From NCBI GenBank assembly GCA_017439305.1, contig JAFSJK010000006.1, forward strand, positions 85,554-149,553: a stretch of 64,000 bases of DNA, read 5' to 3'. This stretch comes from Bacteroidales bacterium (lineage in GTDB: Bacteria; Bacteroidota; Bacteroidia; Bacteroidales; UBA932). Within the stretch, counting starts at the first letter, position 1. Each line of letters opens with the position of its first letter. This document shows positions 15,950 to 24,259 of this stretch, in pieces. The translations under genes were made by a program, and so were the position numbers. The notes below the pieces were generated by a model, which was not told where the DNA came from, made no database searches, and saw nothing but the letters and a program-made list of their open reading frames with translations.

Positions 15950-15979
15950 TTGCATCCACCGGATTTATTACTACCTTTG
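15950..15979 (+). promoter_or_regulatory. his operon promoter (-33 TTG, -7 TACCTTTG)
   Basis: TTG at 15950-15952 and TACCTTTG at 15972-15979 are separated by 19 nt, the standard Bacteroidota geometry. The predicted start site (about 15983-15986) falls 1-4 nt before the leader peptide's ATG. Confidence 0.8.
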
Positions 15980-15986
15980 CAGAAGT

Positions 15987-16040
15987 ATGAATATGAATAT
16001 CAACAACAAGCATCATCACCACCTTGTCTTTGGCAGATAG
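15987..16040 (+). CDS. his operon leader peptide
   Basis: This 17-codon open frame encodes MNMNINNKHHHHLVFGR, with four consecutive His codons at 16011-16022 and TAG at 16038-16040. It is a classic histidine attenuation leader. A ribosome short of His-tRNA would stall at 16011-16022 and leave the RNA just downstream free to pair. There is no Shine-Dalgarno, and the message would begin almost at the ATG. It lies between a consensus promoter and a terminator-like hairpin upstream of hisG. ATG 15993 is an alternative start in frame. Confidence 0.88.
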   Translation: MNMNINNKHHHHLVFGR

Positions 16041-16120
16041 GGCGGACTCCTTGTTGTACCTCATATCCATACCGATAGGAATGATGAAGACCTGCCCTCC
16101 CCAAGGCAAGTCTTTTTTTT
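16039..16120 (+). terminator. his attenuator (antiterminator/terminator)
   Basis: The terminator is a stem of 16087-16096 with 16105-16114 (one C-A mismatch) and an 8-nt loop, followed by T residues to 16120. An alternative pairing of 16039-16045 (AGGGCGG) with 16092-16098 (CCTGCCCT region, one G-U) would break the terminator's 5' arm. A ribosome that reaches the leader stop at 16038-16040 covers 16039-16045 and lets the terminator form. One stalled on the His codons leaves it free. This gives coherent attenuation logic, inferred from sequence only. Confidence 0.8.
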
Positions 16121-16148
16121 GTATGCTTAACGAATAGACGAAAACATC

Positions 16149-17000
16149 ATGCTCAGGATTGCCATCCAATCCAAGGGACGCCTCAACGAAGAGAGCCTTT
16201 CCCTCCTCCAGGACATCGGCATCGAAGTCGATGCCCCCAAGCGGAAGCTGCTGTCCAAATCGCAGACTTTCCCCCTCGAAGCCCTGTACCTCCGGGACGA
16301 CGACATCCCCCACGTCGTAGCCGGCGGGACCGCTACGCTCGGCATCGTCGGGCTGAACGAACTTGAAGAACGCGGTGCCGATGTCGACATCCTCGCCCGG
16401 CTCGGCTTCGGGGCCTGCCGCCTGAGCCTGGCCGTCCCGAAAGGCGAGGACTATGAAGGCCCTGCCTGGTTCAGCGGTCGGCGAATTGCGACCTCTTATC
16501 CCAACATCCTTCGGAAATATCTGGATGACAAGGGGATAGACGCAAAGATCGAAGTGATTACAGGCTCCGTTGAAATCGGTCCCGCCATCGGCATCGCCGA
16601 TGCCATCTTTGACATCGTCTCCTCCGGAAGCACCCTCATTGCCAACGGACTGAAGGAAGTGGAAACCGTCTTTGAATCGGAAGCGGTCCTCATCGCCCGG
16701 AAAAACCTGGACGCCGAAGAACGGACCCTCATCGACGACCTCCTGTTCCGGATCGAGTCGGAAACGGTCAGCCGGGGCAAGAAGTACCTGCTGATGAATA
16801 TTCCCAAGGCTTCCCTGGACGAGGCCATCCGGATCCTGCCGGCCATGCGGAGCCCCACCGTGATGCCCCTGGCCTCCCCAGACTGGTGCTCCTTGCACTC
16901 GGTTGTCAACACCGCCGACCTTTGGACCAAAGTGCGCCAGCTCAAGGCCATCGGCGCCGAAGGAATCCTCGTAATGGACGTAGACAAGATCATCCTATGA
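16149..17000 (+). CDS. hisG: ATP phosphoribosyltransferase (long form)
   Basis: HisG catalyses the first step of histidine synthesis, ATP plus PRPP to phosphoribosyl-ATP. The protein has 283 residues with the HisG catalytic domain (MLRIAIQSKGRLNEESL, GGTATLGIVGLNELEERG, ATSYPNILRKYL, SGSTLIANGLKEVE). A C-terminal ACT-like regulatory domain from about 210 (PAMRSPTVMPL) marks the long, histidine-inhibited form. It is thus controlled both by feedback and by the upstream attenuator. Its TGA overlaps the hisD ATG. Confidence 0.97.
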   Translation: MLRIAIQSKGRLNEESLSLLQDIGIEVDAPKRKLLSKSQTFPLEALYLRDDDIPHVVAGGTATLGIVGLNELEERGADVDILARLGFGACRLSLAVPKGEDYEGPAWFSGRRIATSYPNILRKYLDDKGIDAKIEVITGSVEIGPAIGIADAIFDIVSSGSTLIANGLKEVETVFESEAVLIARKNLDAEERTLIDDLLFRIESETVSRGKKYLLMNIPKASLDEAIRILPAMRSPTVMPLASPDWCSLHSVVNTADLWTKVRQLKAIGAEGILVMDVDKIIL

Positions 17001-18274
17001 GAATCATCGTGAATCCGCCGCGGTCGGAGTGGGATGCGCTGACCCGTCGCCAAGGAGTTGATTATGAAGGCATCCGTTCCCGTGTAGAGTCCATCCTGAG
17101 CTCCGTGGAAAGCGAGGGAGACGCCGCCCTGAAGCGCCTGATGCGTGACATAGACGGTGTTGATGCAGCCTTGGAAGTAACTGAGGCCGAGATCGATGTG
17201 GCATGCCAGGCCGTCCCGGAAGCGGTTGCGGAAGCCATCCGCGCCGCCAAAACGAACATCGAGGCGTTCCACCGTGCCCAGATGCCCCGGGAAATCCGCG
17301 TGGAAACCGCTCCCGGAGTCCTCTGCATCCAGCGCCCGGTTCCGATCCGCCGTGTGGGACTGTACATCCCCGGCGGCAGCGCTCCCCTTTTCTCCACCGT
17401 CCTGATGCTGGCTGTCCCGGCCGCCTTGGCCGGCTGCAGCGAGCGCATCCTCTGTACCCCCTGCGGGAAGGACGGATCCATCGCCCCCGAAGTACTGTTT
17501 GCCGCCCGGGAATGCGGAATCAGCCGGATTTTCCGGCTGGGGGGTGCCCAGGCCGTCGCCGCCATGGCCTTCGGGACCGAAAGCGTTCCGAAAGTGGACA
17601 AGATCTTCGGGCCTGGCAATCCGTATGTCACCCTCGCCAAGCAAATGGTGAGCGGCCGGAACACAGCCATCGACATGCCGGCAGGTCCTTCGGAAGTGAT
17701 GGTCCTTGCCGACGGAAGTTCTCCCGCTGCCTTTGCCGCGGCCGACCTTCTCTCCCAGGCGGAGCACGGAAAAGACAGTACCGCCGTCCTGGTATGTACC
17801 GAAAGGAGTTATGCCGAAAAGGTATTGCAGGAAGTTGATTATCAAAGGAGTAATCTCTCCAGAAATGCACAGGTGGACGGATCGCTGGCCCACAGTTACG
17901 CCGTCGTTTTCCAGGACATCCGGGAAATGGTGGACTTCGCAGAAGCCTATGCCCCTGAGCACCTCATCATCGCGATGGAAAACGCTTTTGACATAGCCGG
18001 CCGTATTACGGCCGCCGGCAGCGTATTCGTCGGTCCCTGGAGTCCCGAGAGCGCCGGTGATTACGCCTCCGGTACGAACCATACGCTGCCCACCAGCGGA
18101 TGGGCCCGTTCCTGCAGCGGTGTCAACATAGACAGTTTCCTCCGGAAAATGACGCTCCAGGAAATCACCCGGGAAGGCCTTGCCTCCCTCGCCCCGACCA
18201 TCGTATCGATGGCACAGGCGGAAGGTCTGGAAGCCCACGCCCGCGCCGTAACCATCAGAACCACAATGCTATGA
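16997..18274 (+). CDS. hisD: Histidinol dehydrogenase
   Basis: HisD oxidises L-histidinol to L-histidine with two NAD+ and a zinc ion. The protein has 425 residues, starting at ATG 16997 inside the hisG stop (ATGA). Signatures include VGLYIPGGSAPLFSTVLMLAVPA, KIFGPGNPYVTLAKQ, DMPAGPSEVMV, LLSQAEHGKDS (zinc and base region), and the C-terminal GTNHTLPTSGWARSCSGVNIDSF with conserved His. A stretch near 17810-17868 uses AT-ending codons unlike its surroundings. Confidence 0.97.
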   Translation: MRIIVNPPRSEWDALTRRQGVDYEGIRSRVESILSSVESEGDAALKRLMRDIDGVDAALEVTEAEIDVACQAVPEAVAEAIRAAKTNIEAFHRAQMPREIRVETAPGVLCIQRPVPIRRVGLYIPGGSAPLFSTVLMLAVPAALAGCSERILCTPCGKDGSIAPEVLFAARECGISRIFRLGGAQAVAAMAFGTESVPKVDKIFGPGNPYVTLAKQMVSGRNTAIDMPAGPSEVMVLADGSSPAAFAAADLLSQAEHGKDSTAVLVCTERSYAEKVLQEVDYQRSNLSRNAQVDGSLAHSYAVVFQDIREMVDFAEAYAPEHLIIAMENAFDIAGRITAAGSVFVGPWSPESAGDYASGTNHTLPTSGWARSCSGVNIDSFLRKMTLQEITREGLASLAPTIVSMAQAEGLEAHARAVTIRTTML

Positions 18275-19302
18275 GTCGGATTACTTCCCTTGTCAGGCCC
18301 AATATCGCGGCCTTGGCCCCGTATTCGACCGCGCGGGACGAATATGACGGTCCCCTCGGCATCTTCCTGGATGCCAATGAAAGTCCGTACCAGAACGGGT
18401 ATAACCGGTATCCCGACCCGCATCAGTCCGTCCTGAAAGACCGCCTGTGCACACTGAAGGGCATCCGGAAGGAGAATCTCTTCCTCGGAAACGGCAGCGA
18501 CGAAGCCATCGACCTGGTTTTCAGGATCTTCTGCGAGCCCGGGAAAGACAACGCCGTCATCATCTCCCCCAGTTACGGGATGTACGGCGTGGCGGCGGCC
18601 ATCAATGATGTAGAGGTCCGGCCGGTCCGGCTCGGGGATGACTTTTCGCTGGACAGCGAAAAGCTTCTCGGAACCTGCGATCCGCGGACCAAAGTCATCT
18701 TTCTCTGTTCGCCGAACAATCCCTCCGGCAATGCCTTTCCGAAAGGACAGCTGCTGGACATCTGCGACCGGTTTCCAGGAATCGTCGTGGTGGACGAGGC
18801 CTATGTGGATTTCTCGGAAAAAGGAAGCCTGGCCGCCGAGGCATCATCCCGGGAGGGTCTGATCGTTCTCCAAACCCTCTCCAAGGCCCGTGCGATGGCC
18901 GGTCTCCGCATCGGCATGGCCATCTCCTCCCCGGAGATCATCCGGCTGATGTCGATGGTCAAATATCCCTACAACCTGAGTCGGGCCGCCATGGAAAAAG
19001 CGATGGAATTCTTAGAAAAGAAAATTGATTTACAAGTAGATACGATTATCAATGAAAGGGAAAGATTAGCATCTGTCCTTCTTCACTTTCCCTTTGTCCG
19101 GAAGGTTTTCCCCAGCGATGCGAACTTCCTGCTCACCCGGGTGGACGATGCCGACTCCCTGTATGGATATCTCCTGGACAATGGGATCATCGTCCGCAAC
19201 CGCAGCCGGGTCCCGGGATGCGAAGGATGCCTGCGGCTGACCGTCGGCCTGCCCGGAGAGAACGAAGCCTTGTTGAACGCATTGGAACACTATATGGTAT
19301 GA
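18271..19302 (+). CDS. hisC: Histidinol-phosphate aminotransferase
   Basis: HisC is a class I/II PLP aminotransferase that converts imidazole-acetol phosphate to histidinol phosphate. The protein has 343 residues from ATG 18271, which overlaps the hisD stop. Markers are LDANESPY, FLGNGSDEAIDL, SPSYGMYGVAA, CSPNNPSGN, VVVDEAYVDFSE, and the PLP lysine in TLSKARAMAGLRIG. The C-terminal RNRSRVPGCEGCLRLTVG binds phosphate. Codons at 19012-19074 are about 27% GC, with TTA, AGG and AGA, a sharp break from the rest of the gene. Confidence 0.96.
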   Translation: MSRITSLVRPNIAALAPYSTARDEYDGPLGIFLDANESPYQNGYNRYPDPHQSVLKDRLCTLKGIRKENLFLGNGSDEAIDLVFRIFCEPGKDNAVIISPSYGMYGVAAAINDVEVRPVRLGDDFSLDSEKLLGTCDPRTKVIFLCSPNNPSGNAFPKGQLLDICDRFPGIVVVDEAYVDFSEKGSLAAEASSREGLIVLQTLSKARAMAGLRIGMAISSPEIIRLMSMVKYPYNLSRAAMEKAMEFLEKKIDLQVDTIINERERLASVLLHFPFVRKVFPSDANFLLTRVDDADSLYGYLLDNGIIVRNRSRVPGCEGCLRLTVGLPGENEALLNALEHYMV

Positions 19303-20366
19303 CTCCCCTGAAAAAAGCCTTATTCATCGACCGTGACGGAACCATCCTGGTCGAACCTGCCGACGAACAGATCGACTCCCTGGACAAGTTCGCCTTCGTT
19401 CCCGGTGCCATCTCCGGGCTCAAGGCACTCACGGGCCTGGGTTTTGAACTCGTCCTCGTGTCCAACCAGGACGGACTCGGCACCCCTTTCTTCCCGACCG
19501 AGACCTTCTGGCCCTGCCAGACCCTGATGCTGAACACGCTCAAAGGAGAAGGTGTCGTTTTCGACAATATCTTGATTGACAAAACCTTCCCACACGAGAA
19601 CGCGCCTACCCGCAAGCCCGGGTCGGGGATGCTCGGGGCCTATATGGACGGTTCCTACGACCTGGCATCCAGTTTCGTAATCGGCGACCGGGAATCCGAT
19701 GTCCAGCTGGCGGCCAACCTGGGCGCCAAGGCGCTGCAAGTCGGGCCGATGACCTGGGCGGAAATCGCCGAGGCCGTCCGGAGCAGTTCCCGGCAGGTGA
19801 CCATCGCGCGGAAAACCCGCGAGACGGACATCTCCCTGACGCTGGACCTGGACGGCAAGGGCCCGTCCGGGATCTCGACCGGCCTGCATTTCTTCGACCA
19901 CATGCTGGAGCAGATTCCGCACCACGGCGGAGTGAGTCTTTTCCTGAAATGCAAGGGCGACCTGGAAGTCGACGAGCACCACACGATGGAGGATGTAGGC
20001 ATCGTCCTGGGCGAGGCCATCGGCCAGGCCCTTGGCGACAAACGGGGCATCGAGCGATATGGATTCGCGCTTCCGATGGACGAATGCAAGGCATTGGTAC
20101 TGATTGATTTCGGAGGAAGGTCTGATTTCGTTTGGAAGGTAGATTTCACCCGGGAATTCATCGGCGATACCCCGACGGAGATGTTCCCGCATTTCTTCAA
20201 GTCGCTGTGTTCGGCAGCCCGCTGCAATCTCCGCGTGGAAGCTGAAGGCGAGAATAACCACCACCTGGCAGAATCCGTCTTCAAGGCCTTCGCACGGGCC
20301 CTGCGCCAAGCCGTCCGGCGCAATGTGTTCGACGGTTCCCTCCCTTCATCCAAAGGAACGCTATGA
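19299..20366 (+). CDS. hisB: Bifunctional histidinol-phosphatase / imidazoleglycerol-phosphate dehydratase
   Basis: This 355-residue fusion covers two steps. Residues 1-165 are a HAD phosphatase with nucleophile motif FIDRDGTIL (D11, D13), SNQDGLG and GDRESDVQLAANLG. Residues 166-355 are IGP dehydratase, with HFFDHMLEQIPHHGG, DEHHTMEDVGIVLGEA and EAEGENNHHLAES supplying Mn-binding histidines. The zinc-loop cysteines of the enterobacterial phosphatase domain are reduced here. ATG 19299 overlaps the hisC stop (ATGA). Confidence 0.96.
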   Translation: MTPLKKALFIDRDGTILVEPADEQIDSLDKFAFVPGAISGLKALTGLGFELVLVSNQDGLGTPFFPTETFWPCQTLMLNTLKGEGVVFDNILIDKTFPHENAPTRKPGSGMLGAYMDGSYDLASSFVIGDRESDVQLAANLGAKALQVGPMTWAEIAEAVRSSSRQVTIARKTRETDISLTLDLDGKGPSGISTGLHFFDHMLEQIPHHGGVSLFLKCKGDLEVDEHHTMEDVGIVLGEAIGQALGDKRGIERYGFALPMDECKALVLIDFGGRSDFVWKVDFTREFIGDTPTEMFPHFFKSLCSAARCNLRVEAEGENNHHLAESVFKAFARALRQAVRRNVFDGSLPSSKGTL

Positions 20367-20953
20367 TCGCCATCATCGACTATGACATGGGCAATCTCCG
20401 GTCGTTGGAGAACGCCCTGGACCGGCTGGGGGCGACCTACTGCGTGACAGCCGATCCGGACACCATCCGCAAGGCGGACAAAGTCATCCTGCCGGGCGTC
20501 GGACACGCCGGGCTCGCGATGGACAATCTCGTGGAGCGCGAGCTTCCGGCCATCATCCGCTCCCTGCGCCAGCCCGTGCTGGGCATCTGCGTGGGCATGC
20601 AGGTGCTGTGCCGGGACAGCGAAGAAGCCCACGGAAAGCCCTGCCTGGGCGTTTTCGACGCCCACGTGCGCCGATTCTCCCCCGCCCCGGGCTGCAAGGT
20701 TCCGCACATGGGCTGGAACGACCTCGGGAACCTGGAAGGCAAACTGTTCAAGGATATGAAATCGGGCGCATACGTGTATTTTGTCCATTCCTACTATGCT
20801 GGCCTGTGCCCCGACACGGTTGCTACCTGCAAATATTCGGATGTGATGTTCAGCGCCGCGCTGCGCTACGAGAACTTTTACGGAACGCAGTTCCATCCGG
20901 AGAAAAGCGGTTCCGTCGGTGAAAAGATCCTCCAAAACTTCCTGGCCCTATGA
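20363..20953 (+). CDS. hisH: Imidazole glycerol phosphate synthase, glutamine amidotransferase subunit
   Basis: HisH hydrolyses glutamine and channels ammonia to HisF. The protein has 196 residues. The class I amidotransferase nucleophile is in PVLGICVGMQVL (Cys at about 76), and the catalytic His and Glu are in GTQFHPEKSG. The N-terminal IIDYDMGNLRSLENAL is typical. It overlaps both neighbours by ATGA. Confidence 0.97.
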   Translation: MIAIIDYDMGNLRSLENALDRLGATYCVTADPDTIRKADKVILPGVGHAGLAMDNLVERELPAIIRSLRQPVLGICVGMQVLCRDSEEAHGKPCLGVFDAHVRRFSPAPGCKVPHMGWNDLGNLEGKLFKDMKSGAYVYFVHSYYAGLCPDTVATCKYSDVMFSAALRYENFYGTQFHPEKSGSVGEKILQNFLAL

Positions 20954-21675
20954 TCGAGATCATCCCCGCCATCGACATCATCGGCGGAAAATGCACGCGG
21001 CTCTCCCAAGGAGACTACGCGACGCAGAAAGATTACGGCGGCGACCCGGCCGAATGGGCCCGGGCCTATGCAGACTGCGGCGTCCGTCGGCTTCACCTCG
21101 TGGACCTGGAAGGCGCCAAGGCCTCCAAGCCCAAGAACCTCCGCACCCTGGAGGAAATCGCCTCCCTGGGCCTTCTGACGCTCGAATGGGGTGGCGGCAT
21201 CAAGGACGACGAGGCGCTCGCTTCCGTGTGGAACGCAGGTGCCGACGAAGCCATCATCGGCAGCATCGCGGCGAAGGAGCCGGCGCGGATGACGGCCTGG
21301 CTGGAGCGCTGGGGCGCACGGGTCATCCTCGGCGCCGACGTCCGCAACGGCAAGGTTGCCGTGAGCGGCTGGCTCGAGGACAGCGGCATCGGACTGGACG
21401 AACTCATTGAAGAATTCCTGCCTGCCCGGCTGCAACGCGCCATCGTCACGGACATCTCCCGCGACGGGATGCTGCAGGGGCCGTCCTTCGACCTTTACAA
21501 GGGGTTGCAGGAACGGTTTCCGGACCTGAAGACGATTGTCAGCGGCGGCGTGTCGTCCCTGAACGATGTGCGCCGCGCGGATGAAATGGGCCTGCCCGGC
21601 ATCATCGTGGGCAAGGCCATCTATGAGAACCGTATCACGCTCAAAGACTTAGCAAAATGCTTGCAAAACGGATAA
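20950..21675 (+). CDS. hisA: ProFAR isomerase (phosphoribosylformimino-AICAR-phosphate isomerase)
   Basis: HisA is a TIM-barrel Amadori isomerase. The protein has 241 residues. The catalytic aspartates are in IIPAIDIIGGKC (strand 1) and VTDISRDGML (strand 5). Phosphate-binding glycines are in LEWGGGIKDDE and VSGGVSSLNDV. Its 3' end overlaps hisF by 19 nt. Confidence 0.97.
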   Translation: MIEIIPAIDIIGGKCTRLSQGDYATQKDYGGDPAEWARAYADCGVRRLHLVDLEGAKASKPKNLRTLEEIASLGLLTLEWGGGIKDDEALASVWNAGADEAIIGSIAAKEPARMTAWLERWGARVILGADVRNGKVAVSGWLEDSGIGLDELIEEFLPARLQRAIVTDISRDGMLQGPSFDLYKGLQERFPDLKTIVSGGVSSLNDVRRADEMGLPGIIVGKAIYENRITLKDLAKCLQNG

Positions 21676-22415
21676 TACCCTGTCTGGATGTCAAAGACGG
21701 CCGCGTGGTGAAAGGCATCAACTTCGTGGGCCTGCAGGACGTGGGCGACGCCGTGGAACTTGGCCGCCGCTATGCCCTCGAGGGGGCGGACGAGTTGGTG
21801 TACCTGGATATCAGTGCCACCCTGGAAGGCCGCAAGACCTTCGCGGAACTGGTTTCCCGGGTGGCGGAAGCCGTCAATATCCCCTTCACCGTGGGCGGCG
21901 GCATCCGGAGCCTGGACGACGCGTCTCGCCTGCTGGACGCCGGGGCCGACAAGATTACCCTGAACAGCGCCGCCATCGCCCGGCCGGAACTCATCGGCGA
22001 AATCGCTGCCAAGTACGGACGCCAGTTCGTCGTGGTGGCGATCGACGCGAAATCGTGCCCGGACGGCCTCTGGCACGCGACTACGCACGGTGGCAGCCGA
22101 CCGTCCGACAAGGAACTGTTCTCCTGGGCCAAGGAGGCCGAGGACCGCGGCGCCGGAGAAATCCTCTTCACATCGATGGACCACGACGGTACCCGGAACG
22201 GCTATCCCTGTCCGGTCTATGCCGAGTTGTCCGATTCCCTGGGCATTCCCGTCATTGCCTCGGGCGGCGCCGGCAGCGTGGCGGACATCGCAGCCGTGCT
22301 CACTGAGGGGAAGGCCGATGCGGCCCTCGCCGCCAGCATTTTCCACTACGGGCAGTACAAGGTGGCGGAAGTCAAGCGGGAACTGGCAGAAGCAGGTATT
22401 CCAGTAAGATTATAA
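21657..22415 (+). CDS. hisF: Imidazole glycerol phosphate synthase, cyclase subunit
   Basis: HisF closes the imidazole ring and releases AICAR. The protein has 252 residues in a TIM barrel. Catalytic aspartates are in RIIPCLDVKDGRVVKG (D11) and LFTSMDHDGTRNG. FTVGGGIRSLDDA and IASGGAGSVADI are the phosphate loops. It starts inside hisA. Confidence 0.98.
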   Translation: MLAKRIIPCLDVKDGRVVKGINFVGLQDVGDAVELGRRYALEGADELVYLDISATLEGRKTFAELVSRVAEAVNIPFTVGGGIRSLDDASRLLDAGADKITLNSAAIARPELIGEIAAKYGRQFVVVAIDAKSCPDGLWHATTHGGSRPSDKELFSWAKEAEDRGAGEILFTSMDHDGTRNGYPCPVYAELSDSLGIPVIASGGAGSVADIAAVLTEGKADAALAASIFHYGQYKVAEVKRELAEAGIPVRL

Positions 22416-22428
22416 CTCATTGACAAAT

Positions 22429-23028
22429 ATGACATTCGATAGTTTTAACTTAAGCAAGACTGCAGACGGCCTCCTTCCCGTCATCATCCAGGATGCCACC
22501 ACCCTGAAGGTCCTGATGCTCGGCTATATGGACCGTGCGGCCTTCGAGAAGACGGTCGAAGAAGGGCGCGTCACCTTCTTCTCACGGACCAAACAGCGGC
22601 TGTGGACCAAGGGCGAGACCAGCGGCAACTTTCTGACTGTCCGGAAAATGTTCGCAGACTGCGACAACGACACACTCCTTATCCAGGCCGATCCGGCCGG
22701 CCCCACCTGTCACCGTGGCACAACCGCCTGCTTCGACACTCCGGAGGACGAAGGCTTCATCCGCTCCCTCTCGAAGCTCATCCAGGGCCGCCACGCCCAG
22801 ATGCCGGACGGATCCTATACGACCAAGCTGTTTATCAAGGGCCCCAAAGCCATTGCCAAGAAAGTGGGCGAAGAGGCCACTGAAATGGTCATCGAAGCCG
22901 TCGACGGCAACCGGGACCGCTTCATCTACGAGACCTCCGACCTCGCCTACCACCTGCTCGTGCTGATGGAGTCCATGGGCTGCACCGTGGAGGACATCGA
23001 ACGGGAGCTGGCCCTGCGGCACCGGTAG
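22429..23028 (+). CDS. hisI: Bifunctional phosphoribosyl-AMP cyclohydrolase / phosphoribosyl-ATP pyrophosphatase
   Basis: This HisIE fusion carries out steps 2 and 3 of the pathway. I start it at ATG 22429 (MTFDSFNLS); a TTG three codons upstream is also in frame. Residues about 1-105 are HisI, with metal-binding motifs FADCDNDTLLIQADPAGPTCHRGTTACF. Residues 110-199 are HisE (MPDGSYTTKLF, KAIAKKVGEEATEMVIEA, ETSDLAYHLLVLME). It is the last gene of the his operon; a new promoter follows directly. Confidence 0.97.
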   Translation: MTFDSFNLSKTADGLLPVIIQDATTLKVLMLGYMDRAAFEKTVEEGRVTFFSRTKQRLWTKGETSGNFLTVRKMFADCDNDTLLIQADPAGPTCHRGTTACFDTPEDEGFIRSLSKLIQGRHAQMPDGSYTTKLFIKGPKAIAKKVGEEATEMVIEAVDGNRDRFIYETSDLAYHLLVLMESMGCTVEDIERELALRHR

Positions 23029-23031
23029 TCC

Positions 23032-23062
23032 TTGCAGGATTCAGGGGAATTCCATACCTTTG
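23032..23062 (+). promoter_or_regulatory. Promoter for the threonine aldolase gene
   Basis: TTG at 23032-23034 and TACCTTTG at 23055-23062 have a 20-nt spacer. The ATG follows 20 nt after the -7 box, so ltaE need not depend on the his transcript. Confidence 0.75.
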
Positions 23063-23082
23063 ATTCTCAATTCCAAAAGACC

Positions 23083-24105
23083 ATGATTCTTTTCAGATGC
23101 GATTACGCGGAAGGGGCCCATCCGGAGATTCTCAAGCGGCTCACCGAAACCAACTTCGAACAGCTGGACGGCTACGGCAATGATCCTTATTCCCAAAGCG
23201 CAAAGCGGAAGATCCTCGAAGCCTGCCACTGCCCGGAAGGCGAGGTCCATCTCCTTGTGGGCGGCACCCAGACCAATTCCACCCTCATCGCCGCCCTGCT
23301 CGCGGACTATGAGGGCGCCGTCGCGGTGCAGACCGGCCATATCGCCGTCCACGAGGCAGGCGCCGTCGAGTACACCGGACACAAAGTATTGACACTTCCC
23401 CAGCATCACGGAAAGATGGACGCAGGCGAACTGGAAGCCTTCCTCGCCGCAGCCGGTGCCGATCCGAACAAGGACCATATGGTGTGGCCGGGTCTCGTGT
23501 ACCTTTCCCTGTCCACGGAGTACGGAACCATTTATTCCCGTGCGGAACTCACTGAAATACAGGAAATTGCTCACAAGTACGGCCTGCCACTGTTCATCGA
23601 CGGAGCCCGACTCGGTTACGCCCTTGCCAGTCCCGCCTGCGACTTTACCCTGGCTGACATGAAGGACCTCTGCGATGTCTTTTACATCGGCGGAACCAAG
23701 GTCGGTGCCCTGTGCGGCGAAGCGGTTGTCTTCACGAAGAAAGCCCCAAAGCACTTTTTCACCACCGTCAAGCAGCACGGTGCCCTCCTGGCGAAGGGCC
23801 GCCTCCTGGGCGTCCAGTTCGACACCCTCTTTACGGACAACCTCTACGGCCGCATCGCCGCGAACGCCATTGACCGGGCGCAGGAAATGGTCGCCGTGCT
23901 AAAGGAAAAAGGCATTCCCTTCTTCCTCGAAACGCCGACCAACCAACAGTTTGTGATCCTGGAAAACGACTACATGAAAGCCCTCTCCACCAAAGTCGGC
24001 TTCGATATCTGGGAGCCGTACGACGCATCCCACACCGTTGTCCGCTTCGCCACCAGCTGGGCCACTACCCCGGAACAGATCAAGCGTCTTGAAGATTTGC
24101 TTTAA
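23083..24105 (+). CDS. ltaE: Low-specificity L-threonine aldolase
   Basis: This PLP enzyme cleaves threonine and allo-threonine to glycine and acetaldehyde. It has 340 residues from ATG 23083. Family segments are FEQLDGYGNDPYSQSAK, HLLVGGTQTNSTLIAALL, PLFIDGARLGYALAS, and the PLP lysine in FYIGGTKVGALCGEA. The C-terminal TVVRFATSWATT is typical of the bacterial group. Its own promoter separates it from hisIE. Glycine made here could feed the cleavage system encoded at 8665-12936. Confidence 0.93.
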   Translation: MILFRCDYAEGAHPEILKRLTETNFEQLDGYGNDPYSQSAKRKILEACHCPEGEVHLLVGGTQTNSTLIAALLADYEGAVAVQTGHIAVHEAGAVEYTGHKVLTLPQHHGKMDAGELEAFLAAAGADPNKDHMVWPGLVYLSLSTEYGTIYSRAELTEIQEIAHKYGLPLFIDGARLGYALASPACDFTLADMKDLCDVFYIGGTKVGALCGEAVVFTKKAPKHFFTTVKQHGALLAKGRLLGVQFDTLFTDNLYGRIAANAIDRAQEMVAVLKEKGIPFFLETPTNQQFVILENDYMKALSTKVGFDIWEPYDASHTVVRFATSWATTPEQIKRLEDLL

Positions 24106-24110
24106 AAAAA

Positions 24111-24141
24111 TTTGCAAACTCGGAAATAATCCCTATCTTTG
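24111..24141 (+). promoter_or_regulatory. Promoter for tRNA-Phe
   Basis: TTTG at 24111-24114 and TATCTTTG at 24134-24141 are separated by 19 nt. The tRNA begins 14 nt after the -7 box. Confidence 0.75.
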
Positions 24142-24155
24142 CAATCCCAAACGAT

Positions 24156-24228
24156 GGTGCTGTAGCTCAGATGGTAGAGCAATGGACTGAAAATCCATGT
24201 GTCGGCAGTTCGATTCTTCCCAGCACCA
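24156..24228 (+). tRNA. tRNA-Phe (GAA)
   Basis: The acceptor arms GGTGCTG (24156-24162) and CAGCACC (24221-24227) pair fully, with A as discriminator. The anticodon loop reads ACTGAAAAT, with anticodon GAA. The T-loop GTTCGATTC and D-loop AGATGGTAGA are standard. CCA is not encoded and must be added after transcription. Confidence 0.97.
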
Positions 24229-24231
24229 CGT

Positions 24232-24259
24232 AAGCCCGCTGATTTTCAGCGGGCTTTTT
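24232..24259 (+). terminator. Terminator after tRNA-Phe
   Basis: A perfect 10-bp stem (24232-24241 with 24247-24256) with a 5-nt loop leads into a T-run. The T-run also supplies the TTTG (24257-24260) of the next promoter. Confidence 0.88.

Noticed and set aside
16496-18238. A 580-codon minus-strand frame opposite hisG and hisD
   Set aside because: It is a shadow of two well-conserved enzymes with no recognisable domain.
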